18,081 bases of DNA, from contig CAJTSV010000080.1 in NCBI GenBank assembly GCA_910579075.1, positions 1-18,081 of the forward strand, given 5' to 3'. A model generated the notes under the pieces. That model was not told the origin of the DNA. It saw nothing but the letters and a program-made list of their open reading frames with translations, and made no database searches. Below are positions 1-6,383 of this stretch, in pieces (positions within the stretch are counted from its first letter, which is position 1; every line of letters starts with the position of its first letter). The translations under genes were made by a program, and so were the position numbers. The DNA comes from an uncultured Eubacterium sp. Its GTDB lineage: Bacteria > Bacillota > Clostridia > Lachnospirales > Lachnospiraceae.

Positions 1-262
1 ACATAGGTATAACAGGGTATAATTATCTGTCAATTTAAAAAGTTGTATTAAAATAATAGAACCGATAAATCGACAAAAATTTTCAGCCCGGTTTATTTTT
101 CAGTGTCGTGTGGGGAGACATCCGGGCTATGTGAAAGCTGCACTGTGGGTTACAGATTTGAGAAAATACCGAATATAAAAATGGGTGCAGATATCCGCCC
201 TGCTCAGCGGAACAGCAGGGAAAATGGAAGTTCTGGAAAAAAGAGGGCTATGTAATAAGTAT
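1..262. other. Intergenic, no gene recognised
   Basis: AT-rich at its start, with no convincing coding region. A reading frame from GTG at 131 gives a short peptide stopped by TAA and reads on to about 270, but I recognise nothing in it. A 7-bp stem (198-204 with 214-220, CCCTGCT/AGCAGGG, 9-nt loop) lies downstream of the minus-strand gene ending at 263. It is not followed directly by a T-run in that direction, so I do not call it a terminator. Confidence 0.4.
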
Positions 263-841
263 TTATTCTGGTAGGACTGTGCTGTCAGAAGGCTGTTCAT
301 AGGCAGATTCTGTGGTTACTGCGGGTTCTGTGGCTTCTGTTGTCAGACCTGACAATAAGGCAGACAGGTCTTGCGGGTATTTGGTGTATATCAGGATTCC
401 GTTATCTGTTTCTGCAATTGTTTCATGAAGTTTTTCAAATTCAGACATTTTTTTCAGTAAATAAATGATATGTTTGGATTTCCAGGATTCTGTCTGAATC
501 AGGATGGGCGTGCAGCTGCTTAAATCTGAAATGCTGGATTGTTTTAACAGGGTGGAAAGCTCCTGTTCAGCCTGGTATTCTTCGGCAGATTTGTGGATGA
601 TAAAATAGCCATTTTCATCCCGGGGCAGGTTTAGGGAATTGACGGCTCTTTGTACCTGTTTGGTCAGGCTTGGAGAAGCTGGGTGCAGGGATTCAAAATA
701 TAACATGAAGTCAGATGCCTGCTTGAAATGGTGGTTTTCTCCGTATTCTTCGTATTCGCGGTTTAGTATGTTTTTGATAATCTGCTCACATGATTTTCTG
801 GATGGGTTTTTATGGAAAGAGTTGAAATTCGAGGATGACAT
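263..841 (-). CDS. Putative divergent ArgR-like regulator (192 aa)
   Basis: A 192-residue protein preceded by a good ribosome binding site (AAGGAG, 8 bases before the ATG). By eye it follows the layout of the arginine repressor ArgR/AhrC. Residues about 45-82 look like the winged-helix region: SLTKQVQRAVNSLNL can be laid against the ArgR TQATVSRDIKEMQL segment, followed by NGYFII. Residues about 108-167 resemble the C-terminal hexamerisation and arginine-binding domain, with ILIQTES, then HIIYLLKKM, then ETIAETDNGILIYTKYP set against ArgR GTIxGDDTxLIIxRTP. The GDD arginine-binding motif is not kept (ETD instead), so arginine binding is doubtful. A Thr/Ser/Glu-rich tail of about 25 residues is extra. 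ArgR is usually about 150 residues. The family call is inference from pattern only; otherwise it is a hypothetical protein. Confidence 0.5.
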   Translation of the reverse strand: MSSSNFNSFHKNPSRKSCEQIIKNILNREYEEYGENHHFKQASDFMLYFESLHPASPSLTKQVQRAVNSLNLPRDENGYFIIHKSAEEYQAEQELSTLLKQSSISDLSSCTPILIQTESWKSKHIIYLLKKMSEFEKLHETIAETDNGILIYTKYPQDLSALLSGLTTEATEPAVTTESAYEQPSDSTVLPE

Positions 842-884
842 GTATAAAACTCCTTTCTGCCCGAAATGTTAATGATATGGTTAT

Positions 885-914
885 AGTATAGCAATCTGGG
901 GAAGGGTTGCGCAA
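885..914 (-). promoter_or_regulatory. Possible sigma-A promoter of the ArgR-like gene
   Basis: Reading on the minus strand, a -10 box TATACT (885-890) lies 18 bases from a weak -35 box TTGCGC (909-914), upstream of the start at 841. The -10 fits well and the -35 matches only in TTG plus one more base. Confidence 0.35.
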
Positions 915-941
915 GGTGTAATTCTGCTGAATTTCAGGTGT

Positions 942-1016
942 GGGAAGAGTGGACTCCCGGACGCTGGGGGAAGGGTGGATTTGTGCTGCTGGGAAGGGTG
1001 GATTCCCGGACGCCGG
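942..1016 (+). repeat. Duplicated terminus of palindromic element
   Basis: A 26-base segment at 942-967 recurs at 991-1016 with three mismatches. Both contain the TCCCGGACG block that begins palindrome copy 1, followed by GCTGG or GCCGG. The left copy has no stem partner, so it looks like a leftover end of an earlier element or a slippage duplication. Confidence 0.6.
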
Positions 1017-1249
1017 AGAAGGCAGCTCTTTTTCTGCTGATGTTCCGATTCCGAAAAGCTGGAAGTTCTAAGCTTTCGATGACAGGGTTGCTGGTACCGC
1101 ACGGACCGGCGCCTGATACGCCATCCATGGCTTGCAGGCGCCTTTTGGGGACATCCCTGTCCCCAAATCCTGTTTTTGATTTCGAAAGATAAGAACTTCC
1201 GTCTTTTCTCCATAGTCACATCAGCAGAAAAAGAGCTGCTTTCTCCGGC
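1003..1249 (+). repeat. Large imperfect palindrome, copy 1 (structured repeat family)
   Basis: The outer arms 1012-1043 and 1218-1249 are 32 bp each and complementary with one mismatch. An inner stem pairs 1053-1078 with about 1182-1208 (about 22 of 26 positions). Between the two stems lies an asymmetric internal loop, TCCG-containing on the left and AGTCAC-like on the right. The head holds an 8-bp hairpin (GGCGCCTG 1108-1115 / 1135-1142) and a 10-bp hairpin with TCCC loop (1144-1153 / 1158-1167) trailed by TTTTT at 1173-1177. It shares its start (CCCGGACGC) and the loop word GGTACCGYRCGGAC (1093-1106) with the copy at 9927-10158. No transposase is present, so it would be a non-autonomous or RNA-like element. 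Confidence 0.8.
1144..1177 (+). terminator. Terminator-like hairpin inside palindrome copy 1
   Basis: A perfect 10-bp stem (TTTGGGGACA / TGTCCCCAAA) with a TCCC tetraloop is followed after five bases by TTTTT. The shape fits an intrinsic terminator, but no plus-strand gene ends just upstream, so its role may be within the repeat element. Confidence 0.35.
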
Positions 1250-1635
1250 TGTCTGTGGAAGCTTTTATGTTTTCTGGATATTAGCAGGAAATTGAGGCGG
1301 TTTGGATTGTCTGTCTGGTTCTTGTGGAAAGAAAGCTGCTTATTGTGTGAGTAATAAAAAGATTGGAAAGAAAGCTGCTTATTGTGTTGCTGATAAGAAG
1401 ACAGAATGTGTTTTACTAATATAAGAAGATGAATGGGGCAGCAGTTGAATTGGCAGTCTGAGTTTTTTGTGTATGGGAATTAAATTTGACAAATGTGGCT
1501 GGCAGGGAATATAATGTAAGAAAATACTCGAATTGTGTTCATGGAGCGGAAAAAATAGTATGAGTGAAAATAGGATGGATGAAGCTGGGAACAGAATAAA
1601 TATGATAGATGAAAATAGTATAGGCTTATAATAGC
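1250..1635. other. Intergenic with 24-bp direct repeat, leading to repeat array
   Basis: No gene is recognised. A perfect 24-bp direct repeat lies at 1325-1348 and 1364-1387 (both contain AAAGCTGCTTATTGTGT), 39 bases apart start to start. A strong promoter follows at 1486-1515. A 23-codon reading frame at 1560-1631 (starts MSENRMDEAG) comes just after the promoter. It has only a distant GGAG and is in the same frame as the later antitoxin gene, so it may be the remnant start of a once longer gene or a leader peptide. Confidence 0.5.
1486..1515 (+). promoter_or_regulatory. Consensus sigma-A promoter upstream of the repeat leader and abiE genes
   Basis: TTGACA (1486-1491) and TATAAT (1510-1515) match the consensus in all twelve positions, with an 18-bp spacer. 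Transcription would start near 1522 and run through the 42-bp repeats into the AbiEi-type gene, leaving an untranslated or decayed leader of about 600 to 1000 bases depending on which start codon is used. Confidence 0.75.
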
Positions 1636-2440
1636 ATGGAAGCAGGAACAGGAAAAAGAATTGATTTAAATAAAAGGATGGTAACAGGTGATAAAACAGT
1701 GCAGGATTAAGCAGGGAAAAAACAGGAAGTGATAACAGAGCAGGCTTCGATAGAGGAATGGAAGTAAGAATTGAAAACAGGATAAGCTTTGATAGGAAAT
1801 GGAAATAAGAATTGAAAACAGGATAGGCTTCGATAGAAGAATAGATATAAGAATTGAAAGCAGGATAGGTTTTGATAGAGAAATGGGAATAAGAATTGAA
1901 AGCAGGATAGGTTTTGATAGAGAAATGGAAATAAGAATTGAAAACAGAATATATTCTGATAGGGAAATAGAAATGGCAAATGAGAATGGTATTGAATCAA
2001 AAAATGAAAACAAGGAATAAAAGCAGGAATTAGTATAGATTTTAATAGAAAAAAGACGCAGAAAATAAAAATAGCATATGCTTAAAAAGAATCGTGAAAC
2101 CGGAAATGGAATTGAGTGCAGGTTAAAAAAATGGGATGGAACCGGGAATGGAACTGAGTGCAGATTATAATAAAGGGATGGAACCAGGAATTGAAATGAA
2201 TGCTGGTTTTGATAAAGAAATGGAACTGGAAATGGAACTGAGTGCAGGTTTTGATAAAGGGATGGGAGCAGAAACAGAAATGAGTGTAAATGATGATAAA
2301 GGGATGGAACCAGGAATTAAACTGAGTGCAGGTTTTGATAAAGAAATAGAAACAGAAACGAGTATAAATGATGATAAAGGGATGGGAGCAGAAACAGAAA
2401 CGAGTGTAAATTATAATAAGGAGACGGAATCAGGAACTGG
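1636..2440 (+). repeat. Degenerate 42-bp tandem repeat array (about 19 units)
   Basis: Units begin with ATGGAA or a close variant and end near GGTTTTGATARAGAA. Clear unit starts are 1636, 1678, 1718, 1758, 1799, 1841, 1883, 1925, then a degenerate stretch from 1967 to about 2100, then 2136, 2178, 2220, 2262, 2304, 2346, 2382 and 2424. Most units are 42 bp. Those at 1678 and 1718 are 40, that at 1758 is 41 and that at 2346 is 36. Read as codons they give 14-residue units such as MEIRIENRIGFDRE (left half) and MELEMELSAGFDKG (right half). The left half is broken by frame changes and stops. From 2136 onward the repeats stay in the frame of the AbiEi-type gene; TAA at 2124 closes that frame upstream. 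Confidence 0.85.
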
Positions 2441-2567
2441 AAAGGGTGTTTTTTTTCAAAGAGATACAGCAGATAATGAAATAAGAGGTAGAAAGCATAC
2501 AGAATCTGGAAACGGTACGAATGCTAATAAAAAGAAGGTGACCCGCCAGGAAAAAAGGGAGAGGCAG

Positions 2568-3155
2568 ATGATGGAAATTCAGCGGCTGATGGATGAAAAT
2601 GGCGGGGTGGTGAAGACTTCGCAGCTGTATACGCTTGGCATGGATTACCGCAGGATTCAGACTTTTGTGGATTATGGCGTGATTGAGCGGGTAAAGAATG
2701 GGTATTATTCGATGAATTTCCATAAAAAACGCGAAGAAGATATTATTGCTACGATGTTTCCAGATTGTGTTTTAAGCATGGAAAGTGCTTTGTATTGTCA
2801 CCATTATTTGAAGAACCGGCCGTTTAAATGGACGGTTGCCGTAGATAAGAATACTTCGAAATCGCGGTTTAAAATGGATTATCCGCTGGTGCAGCCGTAT
2901 TATACGGAGCCGGAGGTTTTACAGATGGGTGTTGTGAAGATGGAATTTGGCAGCAGTGAGATGTCGGTTTACTGCAAGGAGCGTTTAATCTGTGATGTGC
3001 TGAAATATGAAAACAGGATGAACCGTGAAGATTTGCAGCAGGCTCTGCGGGCATTTTTGATGGATAAGAATAAGGATATTGCAAAGCTTCTGGCTTATGC
3101 AAAAGAACGCAAGGTGTTATCAAAGGTTCGGAATCAGATAGGCATATGGCTGTAA
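2568..3155 (+). CDS. AbiEi-type antitoxin (type IV toxin-antitoxin)
   Basis: The core protein is 195 residues. Its N-terminal part (MMEIQRLMDENGGVVKTSQL, then YRRIQTFVDYGVIERVKNGYY) is the winged-helix domain typical of AbiEi antitoxins, which in known systems bind DNA and repress their own operon. The rest (FPDCVLSMESALYCH, then DKNTSKSRFKMDYPLVQPYY, ERLICDVLKYE, ending in RKVLSKVRNQIGIWL) matches the AbiEi C-terminal layout. I place the start at ATG 2568 because AGGGAGAGG lies just upstream and the domain begins there. GTG 2538 (VTRQEKRE) is an alternative. The frame is also open back to ATG 2136, which would add 144 residues made mostly of 14-residue acidic repeats, but no ribosome binding site precedes 2136. 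The AbiEii-like gene follows at 3277. Family call confident, start uncertain. Confidence 0.8.
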   Translation: MMEIQRLMDENGGVVKTSQLYTLGMDYRRIQTFVDYGVIERVKNGYYSMNFHKKREEDIIATMFPDCVLSMESALYCHHYLKNRPFKWTVAVDKNTSKSRFKMDYPLVQPYYTEPEVLQMGVVKMEFGSSEMSVYCKERLICDVLKYENRMNREDLQQALRAFLMDKNKDIAKLLAYAKERKVLSKVRNQIGIWL

Positions 3156-3224
3156 AAAGGATATATGAGATTAGCAAAAGAAGAAAATGCAGATAGTCCG
3201 GAATCAGATTGATGTATGGATATA
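3127..3224 (+). repeat. Duplicated 3' end of the antitoxin gene
   Basis: The last codons and stop of the AbiEi-type gene (from 3127, CGGAATCAGAT then TATGG and TAAA) recur about 70 bases downstream (3197-3224) with scattered changes. This explains part of the 121-bp gap before the AbiEii-like gene. Confidence 0.5.
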
Positions 3225-3276
3225 AACAGATTACGGAAATGATAAGAAATATACTCTTGGATAGGAGATTGGCGCT

Positions 3277-4161
3277 ATGGGGCATGATTTGCTGAATGAA
3301 ACGTTTATCAGGCAGCGGAGTGCGGAATTGCAGATTCCATTTGAAAATCTTCTGGCTGCTTCTGTTATGGAAGAAATTTTGCGGAAAATTGCAGAATCAG
3401 AATATGCGGAAAGTTTCTGGATGAAAGACAGCGTGCGGATGAATCTGGAAAATTACCGGAAAAAGGCTGATTTGTCCCTGTCATTTTGTGTGAAGGACAC
3501 ACGCGGGTTTTCGTATAAAAAAGCAGAGGTCAGTAAAGTTTTTGCGGAACTTTTCCGAAATTTTAAAAAGAATGCGATTTACTGGAATTACCATGTATGG
3601 ATGGACTGGAACCTGATTTATATTGATATGACGGGTACGGTTTCGTTTATTAAGGTTCCGGTGAAAATAAAGCTGGAGCCGGTTTTGCAGGAGAAGCTGG
3701 AGCCGGATATCCGGGATATGCGGCTGATTACAAATAATAACCGGAAAATTCAGGTCAGGTGTTATCCGGCTGAATATGTGATTACAGAGAAATTTTTCGA
3801 GATTCTGTCTTTGCTGGAGCTGTTAAACGATATGTCCTGTTATATGGACATTTATGATATTTTGAGGAAAGAAGCGCTGTCAGGCCGCAAGGTGTGGGAG
3901 CTTGTAAGTGAAGGGTGCCGCAAGCGGGGAATAGAAGCCGCGCCGGAACGGTTTGAAATACTGCGGTCATACCGGACAAGCGGCTTTATGGCAAAGAAAT
4001 GGAAATCTTATTTACGGCGTGCAAATAAGAAAAGTCCTTCCTGGGATGAGGTTATGGACAGGGTGGAAAGCTTTTTTTCGGTTATCTGGGAGCATATCTG
4101 CCAGAATATTGTCTATCTCGGAGACTGGATGCCGGAGCTTGGAAGGTTTCTTGATTCTTAA
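3277..4161 (+). CDS. AbiEii/AbiGii-like nucleotidyltransferase-fold protein, degenerate motifs
   Basis: A 294-residue partner of the AbiEi-type gene, with GGAG nine bases before the ATG. The AbiEii layout is visible. FWMKDSVRMNLENY (48-60) then ADLSLSF sits where functional members have KGG...DxD. VPVKIKL (127-133) sits where they have PLKLDI. YPAEYVITEKFFEIL (163-177) matches the conserved ExxxxEK segment, and CYMDIYDIL (188-196) the RxRDxYDxY segment. The C-terminus (SYRTSGFMAKKWKSYL, then SPSWDEVM) is also typical. Key acids look lost: the second Asp of DxD is Ser67, Gly is Asp51, and the third catalytic Asp position is Lys132. Known AbiEii toxins transfer nucleotides using these residues, so this copy may be inactive or have another role. 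It ends 12 bases before the decarboxylase gene. Confidence 0.72.
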   Translation: MGHDLLNETFIRQRSAELQIPFENLLAASVMEEILRKIAESEYAESFWMKDSVRMNLENYRKKADLSLSFCVKDTRGFSYKKAEVSKVFAELFRNFKKNAIYWNYHVWMDWNLIYIDMTGTVSFIKVPVKIKLEPVLQEKLEPDIRDMRLITNNNRKIQVRCYPAEYVITEKFFEILSLLELLNDMSCYMDIYDILRKEALSGRKVWELVSEGCRKRGIEAAPERFEILRSYRTSGFMAKKWKSYLRRANKKSPSWDEVMDRVESFFSVIWEHICQNIVYLGDWMPELGRFLDS

Positions 4162-4173
4162 AAGGAGTTTTTT

Positions 4174-5736
4174 ATGAATCATACGATTTTGGAATATAAG
4201 GGCCTGTATGAAAGGCTGTCTGCTTATGCGGAGTCGGATTTTTATCCGTTTCATATGCCCGGACATAAACGTGCAAAGCTGCCTTTTCCCAATCCTTATC
4301 AGATAGATATTACAGAGATTGACGGGTTTGATAATCTGCACTGTGCGGAAGAAATTTTGCTGGAAGCGCAGGAAAGGCTGAAAAAGCTGTATCGCAGCAG
4401 AAAGTCATTTTATCTTGTAAATGGAAGTACCTGTGGTATTCTGAGCGCAGCAGGCGCGCTGTCCCAGCCGGGTGACCAGGTTTTGATTGCAAGAAACTGC
4501 CACAAATCTGTTTATAACGCGGTAAAATTATTCGGTTTAAGGGCAGGATATATTTATCCGGAAATTATGAAATGCGGGATTCAGGGCCAGGTAAATGCGG
4601 ACGCAGTGAGGAATGCATTGCGCTGCTATCCAGATACGAAGCTTGTCGTGCTGACATCTCCCACTTATGACGGGATTGTATCTGATATTGGCAGCATTGC
4701 TAAAATTGTTCATAAACAGGATGCTTATCTGATTGTGGATGAAGCACATGGCGCTCATTTTTCCCTGGGCGGGCCGTTTCCGGAATCCGCGCTCAGGCTG
4801 GGGGCTGATATTGTGATACAGAGTCTTCATAAGACTCTGCCTTCGTTTACGCAGACGGCTGCGCTTCATATCGGGACAGACAGGGTGGATGCAGACAGGG
4901 TCATGGAAATGCTTGCGGTTTTTCAGACAAGTTCTCCGTCTTATCTGTTTATGGCCGGGATGGAGCAGTGCGTGGCTATGCTGGAACAGTCCGGAAAACA
5001 GATGTTTGATGCATTTGATAAAAAGCTTTCTGGTTTTTATGACGCGTGTCAGGGGCTGGAACGGCTGCATGTGCTGGATAAGAAGGATTATGAAGCTGGC
5101 CGGGTATTTGATGCGGACAGGTCTAAGATTGTGATTTCCACACAGGGTACTTCCATGGATGGAAAGAAGCTGTATGACATGCTTCTGGAACGGTATCATT
5201 TGCAGATGGAACTGTATTCGGCGCAGTATGTGCTGGCGATGACAAGCATTATGGACACACAGGAAGGATTTGACCGGCTGCTGCGTGCGCTGCTGGAAAT
5301 AGATGCACAGCTTCGAAAGAAGGATGAGATGCAAAAAGCTGCTGCATGCTGGAATGATATGCAGGATAACGAGAACGAGAAAAATCGCAGTAATGCAAAA
5401 GAAGTGTCCGGGGCAGAAATTTTTTTAAGGCGTATGTACGGGAAACGAAAAAAGGTGCTGGAAATTTCAGAAACCAGGTATTATAATAAGGAAGAAATAC
5501 TTTTGCAGGAAAGTGCAGGAAGGGTGTGTGCGGAATATATTTATCTGTACCCGCCGGGAATCCCTGCGATTGTGCCGGGGGAAGAAATTTCCCTGGATTT
5601 TATAAAGGCTTTGGATGAATGCAGGAGAACAGGCCTGAATGTGCTGGGAATGAAGGACCGGCAGTGCCGCAGGGTGTCTGTCATAACACAGATAGAAACC
5701 GACAGATGCAGTCAGGCCGGGGCAGAAATAACATAA
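4174..5736 (+). CDS. PLP-dependent Orn/Lys/Arg decarboxylase family protein
   Basis: A 520-residue aspartate aminotransferase-fold (fold type I) enzyme of the SpeA/YaaO/LdcC-like group, which decarboxylates basic amino acids to polyamine precursors; the exact substrate cannot be read from sequence. The N-terminus has the family signature FHMPGHKR (26-33). NGSTCGIL (83-90) binds phosphate, NCHKS (108-112) carries the ring-stacking His, DEAHGAHF (189-196) holds the Asp for the pyridine nitrogen, and SLHKTLPSFTQ has the PLP lysine Lys220. The C-terminal domain contains YLYPPGIPAIVPGE. A low-complexity linker at about 385-410 is rich in Asn, Glu and Lys. AAGGAG precedes the start, and the gene follows the AbiEii-like gene by 12 bases. 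A homologue (yaaO) heads the same operon in Bacillus subtilis. Confidence 0.88.
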   Translation: MNHTILEYKGLYERLSAYAESDFYPFHMPGHKRAKLPFPNPYQIDITEIDGFDNLHCAEEILLEAQERLKKLYRSRKSFYLVNGSTCGILSAAGALSQPGDQVLIARNCHKSVYNAVKLFGLRAGYIYPEIMKCGIQGQVNADAVRNALRCYPDTKLVVLTSPTYDGIVSDIGSIAKIVHKQDAYLIVDEAHGAHFSLGGPFPESALRLGADIVIQSLHKTLPSFTQTAALHIGTDRVDADRVMEMLAVFQTSSPSYLFMAGMEQCVAMLEQSGKQMFDAFDKKLSGFYDACQGLERLHVLDKKDYEAGRVFDADRSKIVISTQGTSMDGKKLYDMLLERYHLQMELYSAQYVLAMTSIMDTQEGFDRLLRALLEIDAQLRKKDEMQKAAACWNDMQDNENEKNRSNAKEVSGAEIFLRRMYGKRKKVLEISETRYYNKEEILLQESAGRVCAEYIYLYPPGIPAIVPGEEISLDFIKALDECRRTGLNVLGMKDRQCRRVSVITQIETDRCSQAGAEIT

Positions 5737-5816
5737 AATGCAGCAGTGAAGTAAATATAGTGTGAAGGACTGCTGCATTCTGGGTAAAAAGTAAAATAAA
5801 ATGCAGCAGTGCTGCA
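5737..5816. repeat. Three copies of an AATGCAGCAGT motif, forming hairpins
   Basis: The 11-mer AATGCAGCAGT occurs directly at 5737-5747, inverted at 5769-5779 and directly again at 5800-5810. The first two can form an 11-bp stem with a 21-base loop. The third extends into a 15-base palindrome, TGCAGCAGTGCTGCA (5802-5816). No T-run follows, so it is not a standard terminator. It starts at the decarboxylase stop codon and lies before the promoter-like site of yaaR. Confidence 0.7.
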
Positions 5817-5828
5817 AGATACTTACAG

Positions 5829-5858
5829 TTGCATATACATCCTGAAATAGTATATAGT
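5829..5858 (+). promoter_or_regulatory. Possible promoter upstream of yaaR
   Basis: TTGCAT (5829-5834) and TATAGT (5853-5858) are 18 bases apart. Another -10-like TATAAT lies a little downstream. The region is AT-rich and may give the yaaR-holB group its own start of transcription. The -35 box is weak. Confidence 0.4.
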
Positions 5859-5911
5859 AATAGTATATAATATCAGTATAGAAAAGAACCGGAAGGAATG
5901 AGGCATTCAGC

Positions 5912-6352
5912 ATGGATATTAAGGTAAATCAGGCTGTTCCTGTGATGCAGACAGAGGGAGCAGCGCCTGTTGAAAATACGGATGACGGATTTAAATTTGC
6001 CCTGACAAATGCAATAGAGGATTCGGATTTGCAGAGACAGCTGGAGCTGATGCTCAAAGATATCACGAAGCAGGGTGAACTGATTGCGCGGCATATGGAT
6101 ATACGGGATATGAAAAAATACCGCGGGCAGATAAAGGATTTTTTGAACGAAATTGTAAACAGGTCGCATAAGTTTTCGAGGGAGAATTTTTTAGACCGCA
6201 GGGGCAGGCACCGGGTATACGGCATTATCCGCCTGGTGGACAGCAACCTGGACGAACTGGCACAGGAGCTTTGCGAGGAAGAAAAAGACCATATCAAAAT
6301 ACTGAGTAAGATTGGTGAAATCACGGGACTGCTTCTTGACATATTTACTTAA
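5912..6352 (+). CDS. yaaR: YaaR family protein (DUF327)
   Basis: A 146-residue small helical protein. The segment from about residue 30 on (ALTNAIEDSDLQRQLELMLK, then GELIARHMDIRDMKKYRGQI, FLNEIVNRSHKFSRENFLDRR and HRVYGIIRLVDSNLDELAQEL) is typical of the DUF327/YaaR family. The first 25 residues look disordered. Its function is not established; in Firmicutes it is found just before holB, as here (31 bases to holB). A GAGG ribosome binding site lies 8 bases before the ATG. Identity is based on both pattern and position. Confidence 0.88.
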   Translation: MDIKVNQAVPVMQTEGAAPVENTDDGFKFALTNAIEDSDLQRQLELMLKDITKQGELIARHMDIRDMKKYRGQIKDFLNEIVNRSHKFSRENFLDRRGRHRVYGIIRLVDSNLDELAQELCEEEKDHIKILSKIGEITGLLLDIFT

Positions 6353-6383
6353 ATAAGGACATCAGGGAAAGGGGGAGCACAGG

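Noticed and set aside
131..270. Possible remnant of a gene left of the ArgR-like gene
   Set aside because: A frame with a single internal stop exists, but the translation is not recognisable and the length is too short to judge.
881..1219. Overlapping open frames on both strands in the palindrome
   Set aside because: They arise from the GC-rich inverted repeat, have no start signals and resemble no protein.
1799..2020. Open frame of 73 codons with 14-residue repeats
   Set aside because: It is one frame of the tandem repeat array; neighbouring units are in other frames and no ribosome binding site precedes it, so I treat it as repeat DNA and not as a gene.
1636..2440. CRISPR array as explanation of the repeats
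   Set aside because: Units are contiguous, diverged and without unique spacers, and no cas genes are present.
4537..5334. Long minus-strand open frame opposite the decarboxylase
   Set aside because: It is a shadow of a well-supported gene with all family motifs on the plus strand; its own translation has no recognisable pattern.
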